Assembly: GCF_023653175.1 (NCBI RefSeq)
Contig: NZ_JAMNXL010000010.1
Span: forward strand, 1 to 40,200
Reading direction: 5' to 3'
Length of the DNA stretch: 40,200 nt
From: Erythrobacter sp.
Lineage (GTDB): Bacteria; Pseudomonadota; Alphaproteobacteria; Sphingomonadales; Sphingomonadaceae
The notes beneath the pieces were generated by a model that was not told the DNA's origin, made no database searches, and saw nothing but the letters and a program-made list of their open reading frames with translations. The first letter of the stretch is position 1. Each line of letters opens with the position of its first letter. The position numbers and the translations under genes are program-made. Below are positions 7,663 through 14,589 of this stretch, in pieces.

Positions 7663-8439
7663 TCAATTGCTGCCGGGCACAAGGCTTTGTTCGATGCCCG
7701 TCAGCCAGCGGCCCTGATAGAAATATTCGGCGAGGATATAGCGCGTGCCGTCCGCCCGGTGCTCCCAGCGCCAGCGCAGCGTGGTGTCGCGCGACAGGTG
7801 CGCCTCGGTCTTGCCGTCCTCGCCGAGCGAGATGGGGGGCGGCGGCGGAACCGGGGTGCCGGGGCGCGGGCAGGTGGCGACAAGGCCCTGAATCGCGTCG
7901 ATCTCGGTCACGACGATGTCGCCCGGCTGCACATCCACCTTGGGCGGCGGCGGGGGCTGCGGCACGTCGGGCCCGCCGACATCGAAGACGTAGAGGTAGC
8001 GCCCGTCAGGCTGGCGCTCCCACACGGTGACGAAGTTGCCGACCGTGCCATCGGGTTCGCGCAAGCGGCCCTGGCTGACCGCGACCGCACCGTCGCAGCT
8101 CATGACGACCGTGCGCGCCTTCCACGTGACAGCTTGCGGCGGATTGCTCTGGGTCGCCAGCCACGGGGCGATGGGGAAGGCACCCTTGCTGCCGTGGAGC
8201 AGCGCGCCGGGGGCGGCGTACATGCCGAAGGCCGTCCACTGGCCCAGTTCCTGCGCATCGCGGGCAAAGGCGATCTCGGCGGCAACGATGGTGCTCGGCT
8301 GCGCGGCGCCCGGAGCGGTCGCGAGCGCGCGGTCGATGATCGCCAGCTGGCGCTTGTTCGGCTTGGGTGGCCCGCCGCTCCCCGTACAGGCGGCCAGCAT
8401 CAGCGGGAGCGCGGCGGCAAGGAGCAGAGCGGTGCGCAT
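7663..8439 (-). CDS. Predicted lipoprotein, unknown function
   Basis: This is a 258-aa predicted lipoprotein: the N-terminal sequence [18 protein letters not shown] ends in a clear lipobox (LAAC), so the mature protein would be lipidated on Cys18. Residues about 45-155 resemble an NTF2/SnoaL-like fold (WTAFGMYAAPGALLHGSKGAFPIAPWLA ... VWERQPDGRYLYVFDVGG). Two proline-rich stretches follow (about 160-170 and 195-205), and the end contains WRWEHRADGTRYILAEYFYQGRW. The ATG overlaps the folD stop by one base (TGATG), deciding the start and implying coupled translation. The NTF2-like assignment is tentative. Confidence 0.75.
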   Translation of the reverse strand: MRTALLLAAALPLMLAACTGSGGPPKPNKRQLAIIDRALATAPGAAQPSTIVAAEIAFARDAQELGQWTAFGMYAAPGALLHGSKGAFPIAPWLATQSNPPQAVTWKARTVVMSCDGAVAVSQGRLREPDGTVGNFVTVWERQPDGRYLYVFDVGGPDVPQPPPPPKVDVQPGDIVVTEIDAIQGLVATCPRPGTPVPPPPPISLGEDGKTEAHLSRDTTLRWRWEHRADGTRYILAEYFYQGRWLTGIEQSLVPGSN

Positions 8440-9350
8440 CACAGGCCCTCGGGCGGAGGGAGCCCCGCGTGGCGGTGCGCGGCGACCAGCGTGTTCCTGA
8501 GCAGCACCGCGATCGTCATCGGCCCGACCCCGCCGGGCACCGGGGTGATCGCGCCCGCGACCGCGGCGGCCTCGGCGAAGGCGACATCGCCCACCAGCCG
8601 CCCCTTCGGCTTGTCGTCGGTGGGGGCCAAGCGGTTGATGCCGACGTCGATTACGCAAGCCCCCGGCTTGATCCAGTCCCCGCGCACCATCTCGGGGCGG
8701 CCCACGGCGGCAACGACGATGTCGGCGCGGCGCACCACTTGCGCCAGATCGCGCGTGCGGCTGTGTGCGAGGGTCACGGTCGCGTTGGCGTCTGTCAGCA
8801 GCTGCGCCATCGGCTTGCCGACGATGTTCGAGCGGCCGATCACCACCGCCTCGAGCCCGCTCAGATCGCCGAGGTGATCCTGCAGCAGCATCAGGCAGCC
8901 CAGGGGCGTGCAGGGGACAAAGCCCTCCTGCCCCACCGCGAGGCGGCCGGCGTTGATCACGTGGAACCCGTCGACGTCCTTGTCCGGGTCGATAGCGGCG
9001 ATCACCGCCTGTTCGTCGAGGCCTTGGGGGAGCGGCAGCTGGACGAGGATCCCGTCAACCTCGCCGTCGCGGTTCAGCCGCTCGACCAGCGTCAGCAGTT
9101 CGGCCGCTGAGGTGGTGGCGGGCAGGCGGTGCTCGAAGCTCGCGATCCCCGCTTCCTCGCAAGCGCGGCCCTTGGCGCCGACATAGACCTGACTGGCCGC
9201 ATCATCGCCGACCAGCACCACCGCGAGGCCCGGACGGCGCGCGGCCGTATGGACGAAATCCGCCGCCGCCGCGCCGATGCGGGCGCGCAGGCGTTCGGCG
9301 AAGGCCTTGCCGTCGATCCGCGCCGCCATGGTCTCGAGGGGATCTGGCAT
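8439..9350 (-). CDS. folD: Bifunctional methylenetetrahydrofolate dehydrogenase / methenyltetrahydrofolate cyclohydrolase
   Basis: FolD (303 aa, family-typical length) converts 5,10-methylene-THF to methenyl-THF with NADP and then to 10-formyl-THF in the cytoplasm, feeding purine and formyl-methionine synthesis. The substrate-binding Tyr56 and catalytic Lys60 lie in [17 protein letters not shown]. Other signatures are [28 protein letters not shown], the Rossmann segment [17 protein letters not shown] and the C-terminal [15 protein letters not shown]. The ATG at 9350 shares its A with the yggT stop (TGATG), which favours it over an internal Met8. It lies in a coupled yggT-folD-lipoprotein unit. 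Confidence 0.96.
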   Translation of the reverse strand: MPDPLETMAARIDGKAFAERLRARIGAAAADFVHTAARRPGLAVVLVGDDAASQVYVGAKGRACEEAGIASFEHRLPATTSAAELLTLVERLNRDGEVDGILVQLPLPQGLDEQAVIAAIDPDKDVDGFHVINAGRLAVGQEGFVPCTPLGCLMLLQDHLGDLSGLEAVVIGRSNIVGKPMAQLLTDANATVTLAHSRTRDLAQVVRRADIVVAAVGRPEMVRGDWIKPGACVIDVGINRLAPTDDKPKGRLVGDVAFAEAAAVAGAITPVPGGVGPMTIAVLLRNTLVAAHRHAGLPPPEGL

Positions 9351-9631
9351 CAGTAGGCGAGGCCCTGCACGACCCGCGAGAGCGCCGCCAGCAGGATCAT
9401 GAACACCATCGGCGAGAAGTCGATCGCGCCGGTATCGGGCATGATACGCCGGATCGGGCGCAGCACCGGCTCGAACAGGCGCGAGAGCGCATCGTGCACC
9501 GCGAAGACGAACTGGTTGCTGGGGCTCACCACGTTGAAGGCGAAGAGCAAGCCGATGATGAACCAGATGATCAGCAGCATGTTGGCGGTGCTGATCACCA
9601 TGCCGAGAATATCAACCAATGCCTGAGTCAT
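9350..9631 (-). CDS. YggT family membrane protein
   Basis: This 93-aa protein has two hydrophobic segments (about 5-38 and 65-90) separated by the family motif [30 protein letters not shown]. YggT proteins are small inner-membrane proteins with links to osmotic stress and to cell-division or photosystem assembly in different lineages; no firm biochemical role is known. The ATG at 9631 is chosen over an upstream in-frame start at 9688 because the family begins with a short polar stretch before the first membrane helix. It overlaps folD by one base at its stop. Confidence 0.88.
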   Translation of the reverse strand: MTQALVDILGMVISTANMLLIIWFIIGLLFAFNVVSPSNQFVFAVHDALSRLFEPVLRPIRRIMPDTGAIDFSPMVFMILLAALSRVVQGLAY

Positions 9632-9753
9632 TGCGATCCGTTCCGTAGCAGGGGTGCCGCGCAGCATCTGGCTAGCCGCAGCGCCCAATCAAGTCCCTTG
9701 GTAGGCGTATTAGCCTGTTAATACGCCTCGCGCCAGCCCCGGTTCCCCGGGGA

Positions 9754-10671
9754 TCACGCGCGCACCAGCGTGCCCGCGCCGCGGGCGGTGAAGAATTCGA
9801 GCAGCATCGCGTGGCCCACCCGGCCATCGAGCACCACCGCCGCCTCGCAGCCCGCCTGCACCGCGGCAACGCAGGTTTCGAGCTTGGGCACCATCCCGCC
9901 GCGGATCACGCCGTCCTCGCGCAGCTTGGCGATGTCGGCGGGGGTGAGATCGGTGAGCAGCGCCCCGTCCGCGCCGAGCACGCCCGGCACGTCGGTCAGC
10001 AGGAACAACCGCGCCGCGCCCAGCGCCGCGGCGATGGCGCCCGCCATGGTGTCGGCGTTGATATTGTAGGTCGCCCCGTCGCTGCCCGGCGCGATGGGGG
10101 CGATCACCGGGATCATGCCTGCGCCCACCATCGTGTCGATGACGCTCGTGTCGACCGCAGCCGGTTCGCCGACAAAGCCGAGGTCGACCACCTGCTCGAT
10201 ATTGCTGTCGGGGTCGCGGGTGGTGCGGCTGACCTTGCGCGCGGTCACCAGCCCGCCATCCTTGCCCGAGATGCCGATCGCCTTGCCCCCGGCGGCCGCG
10301 ATCCAGCCCACCAGTTCCTTGTTGATCGCGCCCGAGAGCACCATCTCGGCGACCTTGGCGGTGGCCTCGTCGGTGACCCTGAGCCCGTCGACGAAGGTGC
10401 TCTCGACCCCCAGCCGCTTGAGCATCTGGCCGATCTGCGGGCCGCCGCCGTGGACCACCACCGGGTTGATGCCGACCGCCTTCAGCAGCACGATATCCTC
10501 GGCAAAGTCGCGCGCGGCTTCGGGATCGCCCATCGCATGGCCGCCATACTTCACCACGAAGGTCCGCCCGGCGTAGCGCTGGAAATAGGGCAGCGCCTCG
10601 ATCAGCACTTCGGCCTTGGACAGGTCGGGCGTTTCGGCCCGCGGATGGCTCGTCTTCTCGGTCACCGGCAT
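9754..10671 (-). CDS. argB: Acetylglutamate kinase
   Basis: ArgB (305 aa) phosphorylates N-acetylglutamate, the second step of arginine synthesis, in the cytoplasm. Amino acid kinase signatures are visible: [10 protein letters not shown] (N-terminal glycine-rich loop), [29 protein letters not shown] (nucleotide and substrate site), and [30 protein letters not shown] near the C-terminus. The N-terminal 18 residues are a polar extension; a related extension in hexameric, arginine-inhibited ArgB forms a helix used for allosteric feedback. It is upstream of yggT on the same strand with about 120 bp between, so yggT may have its own promoter. Confidence 0.96.
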   Translation of the reverse strand: MPVTEKTSHPRAETPDLSKAEVLIEALPYFQRYAGRTFVVKYGGHAMGDPEAARDFAEDIVLLKAVGINPVVVHGGGPQIGQMLKRLGVESTFVDGLRVTDEATAKVAEMVLSGAINKELVGWIAAAGGKAIGISGKDGGLVTARKVSRTTRDPDSNIEQVVDLGFVGEPAAVDTSVIDTMVGAGMIPVIAPIAPGSDGATYNINADTMAGAIAAALGAARLFLLTDVPGVLGADGALLTDLTPADIAKLREDGVIRGGMVPKLETCVAAVQAGCEAAVVLDGRVGHAMLLEFFTARGAGTLVRA

Positions 10672-10824
10672 CGTTCCCAGCGCGCATCTCGCGCATCTCG
10701 GGCCGCGCCCTAGCGGCCTTAGCGCGCGGGGCCAAGCGGCTTGGTGGGATCACGGGCCTGAGGGTTGTCCCGGATTGCCCACCCCGGCCATCTGGTGCTA
10801 TTCTCTGCGGCCAGAGAGGTGATC

Positions 10825-10962
10825 ATGGCCGACGAGGACAGCACACCACCCGCGCAGGACCCTTCGGGAGGCGGCCGCCGCCAGGCTGACCGCCGCGGCG
10901 CCGATATGCCCGTCGCCGATCCCGACCGCCGCGCCGCACCGCGCGAAGACGCCCACGACTGA
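10825..10962 (+). CDS. Small disordered polar protein (tentative)
   Basis: A 45-aa frame begins at an ATG preceded by AGAGAGG at good spacing. The product is rich in Asp, Arg, Pro and Gly (MADEDSTPPAQDPSGGGRRQ...), with no hydrophobic core, and would be intrinsically disordered. It stands alone between argB and ydcH, converging on ydcH. Length is short and there is no recognisable family, so it may be chance; the strong ribosome site is the main support. Confidence 0.45.
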   Translation: MADEDSTPPAQDPSGGGRRQADRRGADMPVADPDRRAAPREDAHD

Positions 10963-11036
10963 GCCGCGCAAGACCGGCGGCCACGCCGGGTTGCAGGTGG
11001 GACATCGCCTCATGCCCCGCCTGCACAAGCTTCACG

Positions 11037-11133
11037 CGCCCTCACTTAACGCGGCGATAGGGCGGCAGCACGCCCTCACGTAGCGCAGCGTTAGGGCGAC
11101 AAGCACGCCCTCACGTAGCGCAGCGTTAGGGCG
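11037..11133. repeat. Three tandem copies of a 28-bp palindromic repeat
   Basis: Copies lie at 11037-11064, 11071-11098 and 11106-11133. The second and third are identical; the first is diverged in its centre. Each has arms CGCCCT and AGGGCG with an imperfectly palindromic core, separated by six or seven bases (gcagca, acaagca). They occupy the gap between the convergent small ORF and ydcH, resemble REP/BIME elements and could act as bidirectional terminators. Spacers are far too short for CRISPR. Confidence 0.85.
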
Positions 11134-11147
11134 AACAGTAGTACCCT

Positions 11148-11399
11148 TCAGGCCGCAGGCGTCTCCTCCAGCATCGCCGCGATCTGGTCGAGCAGGTCCA
11201 GCCGCTCCTTCTTCAGCGCCTCGAGCCGCTCGTCGCTCGCCGCTTCGGTCTCGCATTCGATGCGGTGGATCGCGCGGTTCACCTCGTGATGCCGCGCGGC
11301 GAGGCGGGCGAAGTGCGCGTTGCTCGCCTTGAGGCGGCGCAGCGCCTCGGCATCGCGCGGGAAGGCTTCGGCGAGTTCATGCGGCGTATGGGCTGACAT
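11148..11399 (-). CDS. YdcH family (DUF465) protein
   Basis: This 83-aa, highly charged, helical protein matches DUF465/YdcH: FPRDAEALRRLKASNAHFARLAARHHEVNRAIHRIE followed by LEALKKERLDLLDQIAAML, a two-helix coiled coil. It is predicted cytoplasmic with unknown function. The ATG at 11399 has GAGGGAGAA upstream; the longer frame to 11441 lacks similarity. It is divergent from the thermonuclease gene, with an FNR/FixK-like palindrome in between. Confidence 0.85.
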   Translation of the reverse strand: MSAHTPHELAEAFPRDAEALRRLKASNAHFARLAARHHEVNRAIHRIECETEAASDERLEALKKERLDLLDQIAAMLEETPAA

Positions 11400-11451
11400 C
11401 AGGTTCTCCCTCGTTGAATGCCCCTCCCTAGCGCGGGGCAACCCCTAGGCG

Positions 11452-11467
11452 TTTGACCGCGGTCAAA
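11452..11467. promoter_or_regulatory. Perfect 16-bp palindrome, FNR/FixK-type site
   Basis: TTTGACCGCGGTCAAA is a perfect palindrome containing TTGAC-N4-GTCAA, which fits the Crp/Fnr-family FixK/FNR consensus TTGAY-N4-RTCAA. It is centred about 60 bp upstream of both divergent starts (ydcH at 11399 and the thermonuclease at 11519). Oxygen-responsive control of one or both is inferred from the motif only. Confidence 0.55.
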
Positions 11468-11518
11468 TTCGCTGGAACCGCATCCATTTCCGGCTATTCT
11501 CTCCGGCGGGATATTTGC

Positions 11519-11998
11519 ATGACACGACCGGAACCTCTCCTGCGCCGCGCGGGCGCGCTTGCGCTTGTGCCGCTCGCCGCCGCCGCCGCCTTCGCGCTGT
11601 GGCCCGGGGCGGGCGAGGCGCAGTCGGCGGCCGAGCCCCACGCGGCGCTCTTTCCCGTCTGCAAGGGCGCGGTGCGCGTCACCTGCGTGGTCGACGGCGA
11701 CACCTTCTGGCTCTCCGGCACCAAGATCCGCATCGCCGACATCGACACCCCCGAGGTCTCGCAGCCGCGCTGCCCGCGGGAGCGCGCGCTCGGCCTCGCC
11801 GCCACCGAGCGCCTGCGCCAGCTCCTCAACGCCGGGCGCTTCGGCCTCGCCGTGCCCGCCGATGGCCGCACCCGTGACCGCTACGGCCGCGAGCTGCGCA
11901 TCGTCACCCGCGGCGGCCAGAGCCTCGGCGCGGTGCTGGTCCGCGAGGGCCTCGCCGCGCGCTGGGGCGGGACGCGCAAGGCGTGGTGCGGCGCGTAA
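11519..11998 (+). CDS. Thermonuclease family (SNase-like) exported nuclease
   Basis: This 159-aa protein starts with a hydrophobic export segment (about 10-35, ending AGEAQS) followed by a staphylococcal-nuclease-like domain. The active-site set is present: Arg71, Asp76 and Glu79 in KIRIADIDTPE and Arg124 in DRYGRELR; VVDGDTFWL carries a further metal-site Asp. The family cleaves DNA and RNA in a calcium-dependent way, usually outside the cytoplasm. Cys residues at 48, 56 and near the C-terminus may form disulphides in the periplasm. The ATG at 11519 is chosen over in-frame 11453 since the latter lies in the palindromic regulatory site. Confidence 0.85.
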   Translation: MTRPEPLLRRAGALALVPLAAAAAFALWPGAGEAQSAAEPHAALFPVCKGAVRVTCVVDGDTFWLSGTKIRIADIDTPEVSQPRCPRERALGLAATERLRQLLNAGRFGLAVPADGRTRDRYGRELRIVTRGGQSLGAVLVREGLAARWGGTRKAWCGA

Positions 11999-12227
11999 AG
12001 CGGACAAAGGTGACACCGTGTCGCTTTCCCGAAACGCCGAATAATTCACGTATTTCAGCAAGTTGCCGCACGTTCGCGCAGGCGGACGGACAGGGGGAAC
12101 GGCCCTTGTTTCGCCGATCATGCGGCCTTGCGCCGCCAACAACACACATCCGAAAGAGCCGGGCCCGACAAGCCGCCCGCAGCATAGGCACGCAAGGCGC
12201 GAGTAGGAAAGCGCCCCGCGCGCGCGC

Positions 12228-12523
12228 TCAGGCCAGCCCCGCCGCCAGCCCGCCGAGGATGCGATCTGGATGACCGCGATGGCGTGGAGCCGGCTGCTGA
12301 ACGGCTGTTTGCGCGTCTTGTGCCGGAACAGCGCGCGGCCCGCATAGGCTCCGGGTGTGCCCCCGATCATCGCCAGATTGAGCAGCGCGTTCTCCGATAT
12401 CCGCCAGGCCCCCGTCTCCGCCCGCGCCTTGTCGAGGCCGAAAGCGGCGAAGGCGAGGAAGTTGATCGCGATCAGCGCGGTGGCGATGTTGGCCGGCGTG
12501 GCGAGGGCGAGGAGCGGGTGCAT
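12228..12523 (-). pseudogene. DUF1294 membrane protein gene with a C-terminal frameshift
   Basis: The frame from the ATG at 12523 encodes a typical small DUF1294 membrane protein: IAINFLAFAAFGLDKARAETGAWRISENALLNLAMIGGTPGAYAGRALFRHKTRKQPFSSRLHAIAVIQI. After Ile87 (about 12263) this frame runs on for hundreds of codons across the thermonuclease gene on the other strand with non-family sequence. Inserting one base near 12261 instead gives a hydrophobic end, ILGGLAAGLA, and a TGA at 12228-12230, making a normal protein of about 98 aa. So either a one-base deletion has damaged the gene or the assembly has an indel here. Confidence 0.75.
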
Positions 12524-12972
12524 ACGGCAAAGCCATATGGGACAAGGGGTTGCCGAAGGGTTTCGCTCCTCATTCCGTCATCCCGGCGGAAGCTGGGACC
12601 CAGGGCGGCAAGGGCTGCCCACGCCGCTTCAGGCCAGCCTCCGCTGGAGTGACGATAATGAGAAGCGGCGGCGTGCCCCCTCTCCCCCGTCCCGGGCTCG
12701 ACCCGGGACCCCGCTGCTTCTGCGCTCGAACGGGAATGAAGCTGGGCCCCGGGTCAAGCCCGGGGTGGGGAATGGGGAAAGTACGTCCTGCACGCCCGCG
12801 GTCGGGATCGGGTCGCGCCGATCCCCCTTCCCGCCCGCCCCCGGCTTTCGCCGGGGCAGGTATCAGGGAGCGAGGAAGCGAAGCTGTCCGAAGGACACCT
12901 GCTGAGCCGAAGGCGAAGTTAGTTGCAGCGGGTTGGGCCTACGCCGACAGGCCGGGGTGGGTGAGCGCTAGG
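12524..12972. repeat. Intergenic region rich in inverted repeats
   Basis: This 449-bp gap has no convincing gene. It contains C/G-rich palindromic units: CCCGGGCTCGACCCGGG at about 12691-12707 and, in opposite orientation, CCCGGGTCAAGCCCGGG at about 12748-12764. Another unit runs CGTCATCCCGGCGGAAGC to CGCTGGAGTGACG at 12577-12653. A further segment at about 12875-12918 holds the short repeats CCGAAGGACACC and CCGAAGGCGAAG. Such mosaics of REP-like units are common between genes in sphingomonads. They abut the end of the AT-rich toxin cassette. Confidence 0.65.
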
Positions 12973-13674
12973 TTACAATCTTCCCCCCCGAATTTCATCC
13001 ATGAGGTAATTCACTGCTCGGTTGTAGCGTTGAAACTGAGCATCGATCTCTTCGCGGGACAAATCACCATACTGGGAGACACTCCACGTTTCGATGTCCC
13101 TGATCCCTTCCCACCTACCACGGCGGAGAAGGATCACTCGTCCATCAGAGCCTTGGAAGTCCTGTAGCGACAGAATTCCGTCAGCAATAACCGAGCAGAT
13201 CAGTCGGACTTGGTAGAACGAGAGAGGCACGGTAGCCCAGCCTAAAATATAATTAGGCACCAATCGGTCGTTCTCAATGGAAATGTAGGCTGGAGATATT
13301 GGAATCGCTCGAACGGAGCCGTCTGGGTTTCTTGCAAAAGGATAATGCCTGCCCCGGTCACCATAGTCTTCAACTATTTCAACTTGACGCTCAGTTAGAT
13401 AGTTGTCTAAGGCAGGTAGAATTTCGTCGGCTGCAATTCGTAGATAACCTTGGTAGTCGGAGGCTTTCTCTACAGCTTCGTCGAAAGTCATTTGCCGATT
13501 AGCGAGTTTAACGCATAACTCGTGGATCGGTCGCAAAGACCTCTTCGGTGGCCGCTCAACCATCAGCTTAACCAATCGCAACGTGTCATCAAACCGCGGT
13601 CGATTTTGGCGACCCCAGTTGAAGACGCTAGGCGTCCGAAGCAGTCGATTAATCTTTGTCTCTACTGATTCCAT
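12973..13674 (-). CDS. Unknown protein, third gene of BrnT/Panacea cassette
   Basis: This 233-aa protein is soluble, mixed alpha/beta and without signal peptide or membrane segments; I do not recognise its family. Visible segments are a basic N-terminus (MESVETKINRLLRTPSVFNWGRQNRPRFDD), a helical part (about 25-95) and a strand-rich half with RHYPFARNPDGSVRAIPISPAYISIENDRLVPNYILGW. Its start overlaps the end of the Panacea-hybrid gene by 26 bp, so the two are coupled. GC is clearly lower than in the flanking genes (45% in one sampled 60-base line), indicating transfer. Because Panacea-domain antitoxins usually sit beside their toxin, it is a candidate toxin or accessory effector, by position only. 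Confidence 0.8.
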   Translation of the reverse strand: MESVETKINRLLRTPSVFNWGRQNRPRFDDTLRLVKLMVERPPKRSLRPIHELCVKLANRQMTFDEAVEKASDYQGYLRIAADEILPALDNYLTERQVEIVEDYGDRGRHYPFARNPDGSVRAIPISPAYISIENDRLVPNYILGWATVPLSFYQVRLICSVIADGILSLQDFQGSDGRVILLRRGRWEGIRDIETWSVSQYGDLSREEIDAQFQRYNRAVNYLMDEIRGGRL

Positions 13675-14293
13675 TTGAGGTGCTGGAACTCCCTCCAGCG
13701 ATCAAGGCAGGCTCAATCGCCATACCTGGTTTATCTTTCCCTCCCAAATTCCAAACTAGATCCCATGACGAGCCGGGCTTATGCGTAATTCTAGTTAGCT
13801 CTGTTGACGTCAGGCCCCCGTAGGTTTTCCAAACATCTTCAAAGATGCTCAATTCAAGCCCAGTAAATTCTTCAACGGCCTTAACCCGTTTTCTGCCTTC
13901 TAGGCTAAATTTTGTGAAAAACCCCGTGGATACTGCGGTATCGAAGTCAAAATACAGCTCCCGGAACACTGGACCAAAGTTCCAAGCCTCAACACGCGCC
14001 GGAGTTAACACGATTCTAAATTCTTGGATCGCTTTTTCATAAGCGATGAAGGGAAGCTTGTTTATCCAAACCTTTTTTGCGTCAAGGGAGCGGAAACCAC
14101 CCCTGTCGATAAACCAATTCGCAATCGCGCGGATGTCCCGGCCTTTTTGCTCGAATGGATAAAATCTCGCCGTAAAGCTACGGCCCGAAAGCGCGCGCTC
14201 CGGAATGTCAGACGTGTCGATTTCGTCGTCGGCCATCGCTGCCAACGCAAGCAAATCTCGTCGGACCTGTTCTTTATCTTCCATTGGCGGCAT
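13649..14293 (-). CDS. Hybrid antitoxin: BrnA-like N-terminus fused to a Panacea (SocA-like) domain
   Basis: This 214-aa protein starts like a BrnA antitoxin: MEDKEQVRRDLLALAAMADDEIDTSDIPE, then GRSFTARFYPFEQKG (about 37-51), where BrnA would continue into a ribbon-helix-helix DNA-binding domain. Instead, residues about 52-195 match the Panacea/SocA (DUF4065) domain: DIRAIANWFIDRGG, KVWINKLPFIAYEKAIQ, VEAWNFGPVFRELY, then EDVWKTYGGLTSTELTRITHKPGSSW, which is the conserved C-terminal Panacea signature. Panacea is a known promiscuous toxin-neutralising domain. The start (ATG 14293, or 14284) overlaps the brnT stop as in normal brnTA loci. Low GC (23 of 60 in one sampled line) supports transfer. 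The C-terminal tail is Ser/Gly-rich. Domain calls are by eye. Confidence 0.82.
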   Translation of the reverse strand: MPPMEDKEQVRRDLLALAAMADDEIDTSDIPERALSGRSFTARFYPFEQKGRDIRAIANWFIDRGGFRSLDAKKVWINKLPFIAYEKAIQEFRIVLTPARVEAWNFGPVFRELYFDFDTAVSTGFFTKFSLEGRKRVKAVEEFTGLELSIFEDVWKTYGGLTSTELTRITHKPGSSWDLVWNLGGKDKPGMAIEPALIAGGSSSTSNGISRDKD

Positions 14294-14570
14294 CTTCGTA
14301 TGAGCGTCGCTCGGAGCGCGTCGCCTTCCGAGCACTGATGATGCGGCCGCTACGGACTAACCGGCCCCCACCGTCGAAGATGGGCTCTGTGTGGACCACT
14401 ACAATGAGTTGATTGGCTATCATTCCATAGGTCCGCCATCGGACCTCTGTTTCATAAGGATCTGTCTCAGATTGGGCTAGCGGGTCCGAAAAAGCAAGAG
14501 TCGCCGTTTCGAAGGATAGCTTGTGCTTCCTAAGGTTGGCTTCCGCCTTGATCGGATCCCACTGCCACAT
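14274..14570 (-). CDS. brnT: BrnT family ribonuclease toxin
   Basis: This 98-aa protein matches the BrnT/DUF497 toxin family: WDPIKAEANLRKHKLSFETATLAFSDPLAQ at the N-terminus and the C-terminal signature RIISARKATRSERRSYE. BrnT toxins have a RelE-like fold, cut RNA and are neutralised by BrnA. The gene starts 19 bp after the nrdB stop with little Shine-Dalgarno, so it may be expressed from the nrd transcript. Its end overlaps the next gene, which carries only the N-terminal part of BrnA fused to another domain. Confidence 0.9.
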   Translation of the reverse strand: MWQWDPIKAEANLRKHKLSFETATLAFSDPLAQSETDPYETEVRWRTYGMIANQLIVVVHTEPIFDGGGRLVRSGRIISARKATRSERRSYEDAANGR

Positions 14571-14589
14571 GCAGAATTAGCGTTAGAAA

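Noticed and set aside
4701..8877. Long plus-strand frames at 4701-6752 and 6805-8877
   Set aside because: They lie opposite recognisable terA, terZ-like, marC and lipoprotein genes, with biased, non-family sequence and no ribosome-site support.
11037..11133. CRISPR array
   Set aside because: Only three units with six- or seven-base spacers and palindromic structure; no cas genes nearby.
11399..12262. Extension of the DUF1294 frame to 374 aa
   Set aside because: The extension is antisense to the thermonuclease, lacks family similarity and ends at the ydcH start; a frameshift explains it better.
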